Positions 37,057 to 45,672 of a stretch of 64,000 nucleotides of DNA are shown one piece after another (positions within the stretch are counted from its first letter, which is position 1; each line of letters starts with the position of its first letter). The DNA is from Micromonospora polyrhachis. Lineage in GTDB: Bacteria > Actinomycetota > Actinomycetes > Mycobacteriales > Micromonosporaceae. The translations under genes and the position numbers were made by a program. Location of the stretch: contig NZ_JACHJW010000001.1 of NCBI RefSeq assembly GCF_014203835.1, forward strand, positions 6,150,501 to 6,214,500, in the 5' to 3' direction. The notes beneath the pieces were generated by a model. That model was not told the origin of the DNA and did no database searches. It saw only the letters and a program-made list of their open reading frames with translations.

Positions 37057-37447
37057 ACCCGGAGTTGTCGACCTTGGTGGCGGAAAAGGTTGTATCGCTC
37101 TTCTGACACCACTTGACGGCCGGTTACCGGTGTTATCTTCGGTTCGCGTCGGTCCCTGCGCCGGGCCGATCACCCACCGTGTCTGCTGGTGGGGTATCCG
37201 CAGCTCAGTCGTACCTGTCGGGTTGTTCGTGAACCGGGTCGGCCCGGCCGCTTCGTCGTCTGATGCATGAAACTCCTTTCGGCGCAAGAGTAGGACGCGT
37301 GGAAATTTTTATCCGTCTTCAGTGGACGGTTACGTAAGGATTCGCCCCGCCGGGCACAACGGTTGATGCCCGGTGCTGTCCCGCACCGCTTTCCTGTTGG
37401 GGACCCAACGCCCAGTGGCGTTCACAGGACCGGTGAAGAGGGAGAGC
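37057..37447. other. Upstream region of the jumbo-gene cluster
   Basis: No gene is supported in this 391-nt stretch. TTGACG (37113-37118) and TATCTT (37134-37139) are separated by 15 bases and may be a promoter; the spacing is short. An AT-rich run (about 37301-37312) followed by CCGTC and GACGG arms lies about 120 nt before the first jumbo start. The expected cluster promoter is here but I cannot place it with certainty. Confidence 0.45.
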
Positions 37448-40400
37448 ATGGAGGCGTCGGCACAACCCCCGTTCGTCGTGTGTGGGCCGATCGTGCGACG
37501 CGTCGACCCAGGCAGTGCCACGGTGTTCGTCGCGGTGCGCTCGGCCTGCACGGTGACCCTCACCGTCTTCGCGACCGGCCCCGGACCGGACTTCGCCCGT
37601 GGTGCCACGGTGGCCACCGCCAGCCGCCCGGCGGTACGACTCGGCGAGAACCTCCACGTGGTGGCGGTCCGGGCCGCCGGGACGACGCTGACCCCGGGCA
37701 CCCTCTACGGCTACGACCTGTCGTTCAGCGGTACCGCCGGCACCTGGGCCAGCCTGCTCAGCCCGGGTGCGGTCGCCGTCGACGAAACAGCGGCCCGCAC
37801 GGCGCTCACCTACGCCGGGGACACCCGGGCGCTCGGCGGCGCACCGGCCTATCCCAGCTTCGCCACCCCACCGAACGACCCGAACCAGTTGCGGATCTTC
37901 CACGGATCGTGCCGCAAGCCGCACGGGGAGGGCACCGATGCGCTGCCGATCCTGGATCCGGTCATCGCGGCGGCCGGTGGTGACCCGAAGCTGCGCCCGC
38001 ACCAGCTCGTCCTCGGTGGTGACCAGATCTACGCCGACGACGTCGCAGACGTGCTGCTGGCGATGATCCACGGACACGACGCGGTTCCCGCCCGGGAGGG
38101 CGTACCCGCCGGTCCCGCCCGGCCCGGCATCGCCGACGTCCTCGGCATGCCCCCCGAGCAGTTGGCCAACGGCTCCACGAGCCCGCCGGTGGACCGGCTC
38201 TTCACCCCCGGCAACCGGGCACTGACCCTGGCCCGCGACGCCAAGTTCACCTCCACCGAGGCGGACAGCCACCTGATGTCGCTGCGCGAGTACGTCTGCA
38301 TGTACCTGCTCACCTGGTCGGACCAGCTCTGGCCGACGACGTACCCGACGTTCGAGCAGGTCTTCCCGGCCGACACCCGGATCCTTGCCGACCCACAGGG
38401 CCGCAAGCCGGGGGAGACCGTCTACGACCTGATGCGCGCAGGACGGGCGTACACCCCCAGCGCCCAACAGAAGAAGATCATCAAGCGGTACGTGCGCTGG
38501 CAGGAGCAGGCCATCCGGCTCAAGAACTTCCAGCGCGGGCTCGGCGCGGTACGCCGGCAACTGGCCAACGTGGCCACCTACATGATCGCCGACGACCACG
38601 AGGTCACCGACGACTGGAACATGACCAAGACCTGGGTCACCGACGCCGTCGTCAACTCCGAACTCGGCCGACGCATCGTCCGCAACGCGATGTCGGCGTA
38701 CGTGCTGTTCCAGGCATGGGGGAACACCCCGGAGCAGTACGCCGCCGACGGCACCGCCGGCCAGTCCGGTCGGGAACTGCTCGCCGCCCTACAGGGCTGG
38801 CTCAGCGCACCCAACGCCGCCGACGACCAGAAGCTGCGGGACCGGCTCGGCCTGCCGACCGAGATCACCAAAGTCGGCCGGATGGCCCGCCCGGCCGCCG
38901 CGGTCACCTACCACTTCACCGTCACCTGGCCGAAGTTCCAACTCGTCGCGCTGGACACCCGCACCTGGCGGGAGTTCTCCGCCCCGCCTGAGCATCCGGA
39001 CGCCCCGCCGAACCCCGGCGGCCTGCTCTACTCCGACCAGCCGCTCAACGAGATGCTCACCGGCGGCGGGGTACTCGACGACGAATCGGTGACCGTGGTC
39101 GCCCAACCCGTCGCGCTCTTCGGCATGCCGCTGCTGGAACAGGTGGCGCAGCCGCTGGCCAAGGGCTTCGCCGGCCGCTACGAGGCGGACAACGAGGACG
39201 CCTGGGTGACCAGCGACGCCGCGCTGCACAAGCTGATCGCCCGGTTACTCTCCGCCGCCCCGGCCGGCCCGGACGGTGTCCGCCGTCGCCGGGTGGTGAT
39301 GTTGGGCGGCGACATCCACTTCGGCTCCGCCGAACGGATCCGCTACTCGGCGACCCTGCCGTACGCCTGCGGCCCGGACCCGGCCACGCCGTACCAGGGG
39401 GTGAACCGGACCGAGGGAGTGATCGCCGGTTTCGTCTCCAGCGCCTTGCGCAACGAGGTGGACAAGACCCGCTGGCTGCACGACTTCGGCTACGTGCCGT
39501 TCCTGGACGTCCTGGGCCGGATCGACCTGGTGGGCTGGGCGAACGAGACGAAGAAGGAGGAGGGAAAGCGGTTCCAGGCCGGGGTGCAGGTCACCGTCGG
39601 GGCCGACGCGGCGACCGGCTGGTGGACCTCCGGCCGCCCGGCGCTCAGTGACGTCGACGGGTTGAAGCTGCTCACCCGGCCGCCGGAGTGGGCGCTCAAC
39701 GTGCAGTTCCTCCACCACGACGAGGCCGACCCGCAGGTGCAGCGCGGCGGAACGCCCGAGACCGTCGTCGACCCGGCCGGGCTGCCCCGGGGCGAGGCGT
39801 TGGCGCAGTACCTGGCCGCCGCCCGCAACCTCGACGGCTATCTCGGCAAGTGGGGCAACGGCAAGGAGATCGTCGGCGTCAACAACCTCGGCGAGATCAC
39901 CTTCGACTGGCCGACCGGGGAGTGCAAGAAGGCCACCCAGCGGCTCTGGTGGCGGCTGCCGGACGAGGAGCGGGCCGCCGCGCTGACCACGTACACCGTC
40001 GACCTGTCGTACGGCTGCTCGTTGCTGGTCACCCCGCCGTACGGCGGGTACGTTCTCCGCTACGGCGACCGCGACGCCAGCGGTACGACCAAGGCCCGCT
40101 ACGACACTGTGGAACGTCCGGCCAACCTGGTCACCGACACCTGGGTGGCCACACTCCAGGCCGACCTGGCCACCCTCGGGTTCACCACGACCGGTGCCAC
40201 CAGCGGTGAGTACGGCGTCCGGACCTACTGGGCGGTGCGGGAGTTCCAGACCTACGCCCGTGCCGAACGAGCCGCACACGAACCGGAGGGTCGCACCGAC
40301 ACCCGCTACTCCGACCGGCTCGAACCGGTGGACGTGCCCGAAGCGGAACGCTACCTGGGACCGATCAGCGGGGTGGCCGACCTGGCCACCCAGGTCGCCA

Positions 40401-41836
40401 TCAAGCACTGGCTGACCAAGCGCTGGCGCTGCCCGGTGGTGGTTGAGTCGTGGCAGGTCGCCGGGGGCACCCCGCAGCGCCTGGCCGCCGCCAACGTCTG
40501 GGCGTCGGACGAGGTGGTCGCCGCCGACCAGCGGCTCTACTCCCGGGTGGTGACCGGCCGACCGACCGACGCCGGCCCCGCCCCGACGACCCACCCGGAG
40601 TTGATCCCGCTCGGCCGGTACGCCACCTGGCCCACCTCGGCCCAGTGGGCCGGACCGGTCGGCGAGCCGGTGTCGGAGCTGCTGCCGGAGGCGCTGATCC
40701 CACCGCTGCCGGAGCAGACCGTCGGCCCGTCCCTGGCCAAGCTCGCCACCGACCTGACCAGCACCGACACCGCCGTCGCCGAACGGGCCGCCCGGCAGCT
40801 CTCCACCTTCAAGGTGCTACGCGCGGTCGCCGAGAACAACCAGCCGGCCTCGGCCGGGGCGTACTTCGACGCGATCGTCGCCAACGAGCCGACCATCCTG
40901 CGCATCGGCCCGTTCGGCTGGCGCGGCGACGGACCGCGCAACGCCCCGGTGAACCTGCCGCCCCGGCCCGACTGGCGCACCGACCCGGGACAGTGGTGGG
41001 CCTACCTGGCCTATCTGCGCGGGGTGGACCGGGACGCGTACGACGCGCTGGGCGGCACGGCCGGCATCTCGGCGGTGCCGGGCTGGGGCAAGGACGGTGC
41101 CGGACTGCTCTTCCCCGACCTGCGGGTGCTGCGGGCCCGACCGGCGCTCAGCGACAGCACCGGCGGCTCGGGCGACGCCGTGGAGAGCGTCTTCGAACTG
41201 TACGACCTGCGCGGCTGGCACTTCGTGCACCGGTTCGCCCTCGGGCTGCGGGCCCACTCCGGGGTACGGCGGGGCATGTGGAGCTTCGCCCGGCAGGGGC
41301 TGCATGACCTGCTCACCACCGCCTGGGACTCGCCCGACCCGACCCGTACGCCGACCGTGCCGGACGTGCCCGGGGCGGACGGCAACCCGCGCCGGGTGCG
41401 CATCGGGGACCTGTTCACCTCGGAACGATCCGTGGCGTACCTGGCCTGCTGGCAGTCGTACCACGCCCACCAGGTGGTTGCCCTCGGCCCGCCCAACGCG
41501 GGGGAGTTGGCCGAACACCGGGGGGTGCCCCGGGCGGCCACCGAACTGCACCGGGTGCTGGCCGTCGCCCGCACCCTCGGGCCGGACTTCTCCGGGCCGC
41601 CCACCGGCTGGACCGACGCGCACGAGACCGCGCTGATCACGGCGATCGGCCAGGTCACCGTGGCCGACACCGAGCTGACCGCGGCGCTGGCCGCGCTGCC
41701 GACGTGGCCGTCCTGGCCGACCGGGCGCAGCTACACGTTGCCGGTGCAGGCGCTGCCCGCCGCCGAGCAGACCCTGGCCACCACGCGCGGGTCGATGCGC
41801 CTGGACACCAGCGACCTGCCCCGGGTGACCGCGTGA
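37448..41836 (+). CDS. Jumbo protein 1: PhoD-type metallophosphoesterase with peptidoglycan-binding-like region
   Basis: A 1462-residue protein. Residues 1-650 match the PhoD/alkaline phosphatase D fold: HGSCRKP (152-158), GGDQIYAD (190-197), DDHE (382-385) and GGDIH (620-624) are the metal-binding and catalytic motifs. Around 898-945 is a peptidoglycan-binding-like helix set (ATLQADLATLGF). The last 500 residues, rich in Trp and Pro, are unrecognised. Unlike true PhoD there is no Tat or Sec signal, so it should remain in the cytoplasm unless released otherwise. The ATG (MEASAQPP) has GAGGGAG upstream. It heads the cluster; the DUF6603-like gene starts 46 nt later. Confidence 0.88.
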   Translation: MEASAQPPFVVCGPIVRRVDPGSATVFVAVRSACTVTLTVFATGPGPDFARGATVATASRPAVRLGENLHVVAVRAAGTTLTPGTLYGYDLSFSGTAGTWASLLSPGAVAVDETAARTALTYAGDTRALGGAPAYPSFATPPNDPNQLRIFHGSCRKPHGEGTDALPILDPVIAAAGGDPKLRPHQLVLGGDQIYADDVADVLLAMIHGHDAVPAREGVPAGPARPGIADVLGMPPEQLANGSTSPPVDRLFTPGNRALTLARDAKFTSTEADSHLMSLREYVCMYLLTWSDQLWPTTYPTFEQVFPADTRILADPQGRKPGETVYDLMRAGRAYTPSAQQKKIIKRYVRWQEQAIRLKNFQRGLGAVRRQLANVATYMIADDHEVTDDWNMTKTWVTDAVVNSELGRRIVRNAMSAYVLFQAWGNTPEQYAADGTAGQSGRELLAALQGWLSAPNAADDQKLRDRLGLPTEITKVGRMARPAAAVTYHFTVTWPKFQLVALDTRTWREFSAPPEHPDAPPNPGGLLYSDQPLNEMLTGGGVLDDESVTVVAQPVALFGMPLLEQVAQPLAKGFAGRYEADNEDAWVTSDAALHKLIARLLSAAPAGPDGVRRRRVVMLGGDIHFGSAERIRYSATLPYACGPDPATPYQGVNRTEGVIAGFVSSALRNEVDKTRWLHDFGYVPFLDVLGRIDLVGWANETKKEEGKRFQAGVQVTVGADAATGWWTSGRPALSDVDGLKLLTRPPEWALNVQFLHHDEADPQVQRGGTPETVVDPAGLPRGEALAQYLAAARNLDGYLGKWGNGKEIVGVNNLGEITFDWPTGECKKATQRLWWRLPDEERAAALTTYTVDLSYGCSLLVTPPYGGYVLRYGDRDASGTTKARYDTVERPANLVTDTWVATLQADLATLGFTTTGATSGEYGVRTYWAVREFQTYARAERAAHEPEGRTDTRYSDRLEPVDVPEAERYLGPISGVADLATQVAIKHWLTKRWRCPVVVESWQVAGGTPQRLAAANVWASDEVVAADQRLYSRVVTGRPTDAGPAPTTHPELIPLGRYATWPTSAQWAGPVGEPVSELLPEALIPPLPEQTVGPSLAKLATDLTSTDTAVAERAARQLSTFKVLRAVAENNQPASAGAYFDAIVANEPTILRIGPFGWRGDGPRNAPVNLPPRPDWRTDPGQWWAYLAYLRGVDRDAYDALGGTAGISAVPGWGKDGAGLLFPDLRVLRARPALSDSTGGSGDAVESVFELYDLRGWHFVHRFALGLRAHSGVRRGMWSFARQGLHDLLTTAWDSPDPTRTPTVPDVPGADGNPRRVRIGDLFTSERSVAYLACWQSYHAHQVVALGPPNAGELAEHRGVPRAATELHRVLAVARTLGPDFSGPPTGWTDAHETALITAIGQVTVADTELTAALAALPTWPSWPTGRSYTLPVQALPAAEQTLATTRGSMRLDTSDLPRVTA

Positions 41837-41882
41837 GCCCGACCCGCCACCACCGCCTGTGCACGGAAGGAGCCCTGGTCGC

Positions 41883-44800
41883 ATGAGCGACGAGGAAGAG
41901 CCCAAGAACTTCTTCACCCAGCTCTGGGGGGAGGCCCAGCTTCTCGCCGAGCCGGTGCTCGGGGCGTACGACCCGTGGCGGCGGGCCCGGCTGATGCGCG
42001 CCCTCGGCTGGGACCTGGAGGCGATCAGCGGGGTCGACGCCCGCGCGTTCGAGGAGTGGGTCGGCAAGATCGGTCCCGCCCTGGAATCCCTCACCGAGGC
42101 GCTGGCCGACCTGAAGCTGGACTCGCTCGCCAACGTCATCAAGATCGGTGAGGCGTTCGGTGCGGCGTACGGGCAGATCAGTGCCCTGCCCCCGGCGGTG
42201 GAGGGCAAGCTGCCCGACCTCGACGGGCTGCCCGAGGAGTTGGCCGACGACCTGCTCGACTACCTGCTTCTGACCTACCTGAACCGTCGGGTCCCGTGGA
42301 CGGTGCCGCTGCTGGCCCTGCTCGGCCTGGTCACCCCGGCCGCGGAACAGTCGCCGAGCCTGCCGATGCCACCCGGCGACGTGCCGATCCGGCTGCCCCG
42401 CCGCCGCGACGAGCTGCACCTGGACCGGATCGTCGACATGATCGCCAAGCCGGGGGAGTACTTCAAGGCCCGGTACGCCCCGGCCGGTTGGGACACCCCC
42501 GAGGGGGTGGAGCTGATGGCGGCCCGCCTGCTGCCCCGGCTGGCCCACCTACTGCGGGCACTCGGGGTGGACGCCGCCCAGGGCGTACGACCGGGCATCG
42601 GGCCGGACCAGGGCGAGGCCGGACTGCGGCTGGCCGACAGCCTGCTGCGGGTGCGCTTCTCCGGGCTGCGTACGCCCGGTGGTGACCCACCCCCGACCGC
42701 CCTGCACGCCCCCGGCGAATCGTCGCCGACCGCCCCTACCAACGGGGGGGCCACGAGCCTGGCCGAGTTGGCCGCCGCGGCCTGGCAGCCCACCTTCGGG
42801 GTCGGGCTGACCCTCGGTCTGGCCTCCTGGGACGGGCTGCTCACCGCGATCGTGGCCCCCACCGGTGAGGTGAACCTGACGGGTTCGTTCGGCTCCTGGA
42901 ACGTGGCCACCGAACTGGCCGGTGCCGGCCCGGCGATCGCCATCAACTCCAACGGCGTCGACATCGCCGGTGGCTCCCCGTCGTTGAAGTTCTCCGCCGA
43001 GATCGCCCGGATCGCCCCCGAGGGCGAGGCCGGGTGGGTCTTCGGTGCCACCGAGGGCACCCACCTGGCAGTCGGACAGGTCGTCCTGAGCGCCCGGGCC
43101 GCGCTCGGCACCGGCCGCGACGACCTGGAGTTCACCCTCCGGGCCGGGCGGGCCGAACTGGTCGTCAAGGCCGGCGACGGGGACGGCCTGCTCGCCAAGC
43201 TCCTGCCCGCCGACGGTCTGCGGCTCGCCTTCGAGCTGGGTGTCGGCTGGTCACTGCGGGCCGGACTGCACCTGGCCGGGGCAACGGCGCTGGCCGCCGA
43301 CTATCCGATGCACCTGTCGCGGTGGGGCATCCACCTGGAGGGCCTGCGGATCGCGCTGGCGGCGGACAGCCGTACCAAGCGGGTCAGCCTGGTCGTCAGC
43401 ACCAGCATCCGGGCCGAACTGGGCCCCCTGCACGCCACCGTGGACCACATCGGCGTACGGGCCGACCTGACCTTCCCGCCCGCCGTACCGGCGGGTGCGG
43501 GTGGCGAGGCCCGAACCGGCAACCTCGGCATCGCCGACCTGGCACCCCGGTTCAAGATGCCCGACGGGGTGGGGCTGCGCATCGACAACGGCTTCGTCTC
43601 CGGCGGCGGCTACCTCTTCGTCGACGAAGCACGGGGCATGTACGCCGGTGCGCTGCAACTGGGTATCGCCACCAAGAGCGGTATCGCCCCCATGCGCGGC
43701 TTCCAACTCCAGACCGTCGCGGTGCTCAACACCCGCAACACCGACGGCAGCCGGCTCACCGAGGCCGACGGTGGCAAGACCTTCTCCCTGCTGGTGGTTG
43801 GCACCTTCCAGTGGTTCCCGGGGCTGATGCTGTTCTGGGGCATCTCCATCACCGGACTGGGCCTGGTCGTCGGCTACAACCGGCGCAGCAACCCCGACGA
43901 GGTCCGTAACGCCGCCCGCGCCGGCACGCTGGACGCCCTGCTCTTCCCGGAGGACGTCGTCGGCCGGGCGCCAGCGGTGATCGCCACGCTCAGCCGGATC
44001 TTCCCGGTCGACACCACCGGCACGGTGGTCGGGGCGATGGTCCGGCTGAACTTCCTCTCCGGGCAGGTGGTCGCCGACCTGGCCGTCCTGGTCGAGTTCC
44101 CCGACCCGGTGCGGATCCTGCTGCTCGGCAAGCTGGTGATCGACTTCAAGGACGCCGGGAAGCTGCGGCTGGACTCGGCCGGCATCGTCGACTTCGCCCG
44201 CAAGGAGATCACCCTCGACGCCGCGCTGATCGACTCGAAGCTGTTCGGTCGACCCGTCTCCGGTGAGATGGCGATGCGCGCCAGGTGGGGCGCGGACAAG
44301 GCGTTCGCCCTGGCCATCGGTGGATTCCACCCCCGGTTCCCGGCCCCGACCGGGTTCCCGACGCTCAAACGGTTCAACATCTCGCTGCGTAAGAGCGGCA
44401 AGGGGCTGAACCTGGAGGCGTACCTCGCGGTCACCAGCAACACCGCGCAGTTCGGTGCGCAACTGCTCGTCCACTTCGAGGGCGGCGGCTTCCTCATCGA
44501 CGGCCGTGCCTGGCTGGACGTGATGTTCCAGTTCAAGCCGTTCTGGTTCAGCGTCGAGATCGGCGCGACGGTGTCGCTGAAGTTCAAGGGCACCGAACTG
44601 CTCGCGATCAACCTCTTCATCGCACTCAGCGGACCGGGACCGTGGCGGGCCAAGGGCGAGGCGCGGATCAAGTTCCTGTTCTGGGAGGCGTCGGCGAAGT
44701 TCGACTGGACCGACGACGCCGGTCACCCACACGTCCACGAGCCGACCTACATCAACGCGGCGGACGAGCTGGTCAAGCCGGCGTTGACCGGGCCGGGAGC

Positions 44801-45671
44801 CTGGGACGCGGGTCCGGCGGTGACCGGTGCCGAGCCGGTCAGCCTGCGGGCGATCGAGGCCGGCGAGGCATTACTGCTCTCACCCGGCATGCTGCTCGGG
44901 GTACGGGAGAACGTCGTCCCCCTCGACGTCGAGTTGCAACGCATCGGCACCTCCCGCATCCGGGGCGCGAACCGGTTCACCCTCACCGACGTGCACGTCG
45001 GCCACGGTGACGGCGCGGTCCGGGGCACGTTGGGCGCGGAACTCTTCGACGACTTCGCCCCGGGCCAGTTCCGCGACCTCACGCCCGAGGAGCAGATGGT
45101 TACGCCGGGCCTCGAGCGCCTGGCGGCCGGTCGTACGGTGCGACTGCCCAACGGCACCACCCTCCCGGCCACGGAGGACACGGTCTTCGTCGGTCTCGCC
45201 GGGGACGAGGCGTACGACCGGGTCATCATCGACGATCCGGACGACGCCGGCCGTCCGATGCCGGCCCAGCAGGCTGGTCTGGCCCGACACGGCGGCCCGG
45301 ACACCGGTGGGCTGCTGGCCCGGTTCGCGGCCACCGGCCCGGCCGCCAACGCTCGTACCCGGACCACCGGCGCGACCCGCTTCACCGGTGCCCCGCTCGG
45401 GCTGGTCGACGCCGGACCGTCCTGGGTGCCGGCCCGCGCCACCCGCCCGGCCGGCGGTGGCCGGTGGGCCACCAGCCGTGCCACCTCGGCCACCCACGGC
45501 CGCCACTCGGCGGCCGACCTCGATGACCGCTTCGCCGCGGCCCCGGTGGCGACCGCGACCGAGGCCGCGGCGACAGCTCCCCGCGGTGACCGCGCCGCCC
45601 GCATCCGCCGGGCCGCCGTCCCCGTCCCACGCCCGACCATCGCGCTCGTCGAGCCGCGAGAGAGGTACTGA
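41883..45671 (+). CDS. Jumbo protein 2: DUF6603-like giant protein
   Basis: A 1262-residue protein. The N-terminal 250 residues are helical and acidic; from about 300 to 950 it is a long series of beta-strands (GLRIDNGFVSGGGYLF, FGRPVSGEMAMRARWG, LDVMFQFKPFWFSVEIGA) that I match from memory to the DUF6603 family of large bacterial proteins of unknown function. A His-rich GHPHVHEP follows near 947. The C-terminal 150 residues are low-complexity Ala/Thr/Arg. No signal peptide. ATG with GGAG 11 bases upstream; the next gene begins 1 nt after the stop. Probably a structural beta-rich element of the cluster's apparatus. Confidence 0.85.
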   Translation: MSDEEEPKNFFTQLWGEAQLLAEPVLGAYDPWRRARLMRALGWDLEAISGVDARAFEEWVGKIGPALESLTEALADLKLDSLANVIKIGEAFGAAYGQISALPPAVEGKLPDLDGLPEELADDLLDYLLLTYLNRRVPWTVPLLALLGLVTPAAEQSPSLPMPPGDVPIRLPRRRDELHLDRIVDMIAKPGEYFKARYAPAGWDTPEGVELMAARLLPRLAHLLRALGVDAAQGVRPGIGPDQGEAGLRLADSLLRVRFSGLRTPGGDPPPTALHAPGESSPTAPTNGGATSLAELAAAAWQPTFGVGLTLGLASWDGLLTAIVAPTGEVNLTGSFGSWNVATELAGAGPAIAINSNGVDIAGGSPSLKFSAEIARIAPEGEAGWVFGATEGTHLAVGQVVLSARAALGTGRDDLEFTLRAGRAELVVKAGDGDGLLAKLLPADGLRLAFELGVGWSLRAGLHLAGATALAADYPMHLSRWGIHLEGLRIALAADSRTKRVSLVVSTSIRAELGPLHATVDHIGVRADLTFPPAVPAGAGGEARTGNLGIADLAPRFKMPDGVGLRIDNGFVSGGGYLFVDEARGMYAGALQLGIATKSGIAPMRGFQLQTVAVLNTRNTDGSRLTEADGGKTFSLLVVGTFQWFPGLMLFWGISITGLGLVVGYNRRSNPDEVRNAARAGTLDALLFPEDVVGRAPAVIATLSRIFPVDTTGTVVGAMVRLNFLSGQVVADLAVLVEFPDPVRILLLGKLVIDFKDAGKLRLDSAGIVDFARKEITLDAALIDSKLFGRPVSGEMAMRARWGADKAFALAIGGFHPRFPAPTGFPTLKRFNISLRKSGKGLNLEAYLAVTSNTAQFGAQLLVHFEGGGFLIDGRAWLDVMFQFKPFWFSVEIGATVSLKFKGTELLAINLFIALSGPGPWRAKGEARIKFLFWEASAKFDWTDDAGHPHVHEPTYINAADELVKPALTGPGAWDAGPAVTGAEPVSLRAIEAGEALLLSPGMLLGVRENVVPLDVELQRIGTSRIRGANRFTLTDVHVGHGDGAVRGTLGAELFDDFAPGQFRDLTPEEQMVTPGLERLAAGRTVRLPNGTTLPATEDTVFVGLAGDEAYDRVIIDDPDDAGRPMPAQQAGLARHGGPDTGGLLARFAATGPAANARTRTTGATRFTGAPLGLVDAGPSWVPARATRPAGGGRWATSRATSATHGRHSAADLDDRFAAAPVATATEAAATAPRGDRAARIRRAAVPVPRPTIALVEPRERY

Positions 45672-45672
45672 C

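Noticed and set aside
39245-40594. 449-codon open frame on the minus strand inside jumbo gene 1 (also 43251-44738 and 48616-50133 in the later giants)
   Set aside because: These lie antisense to genes with clear domains. Long antisense frames are expected at this GC content, and their translations are low-complexity Arg/Gly/Pro/His without motifs.
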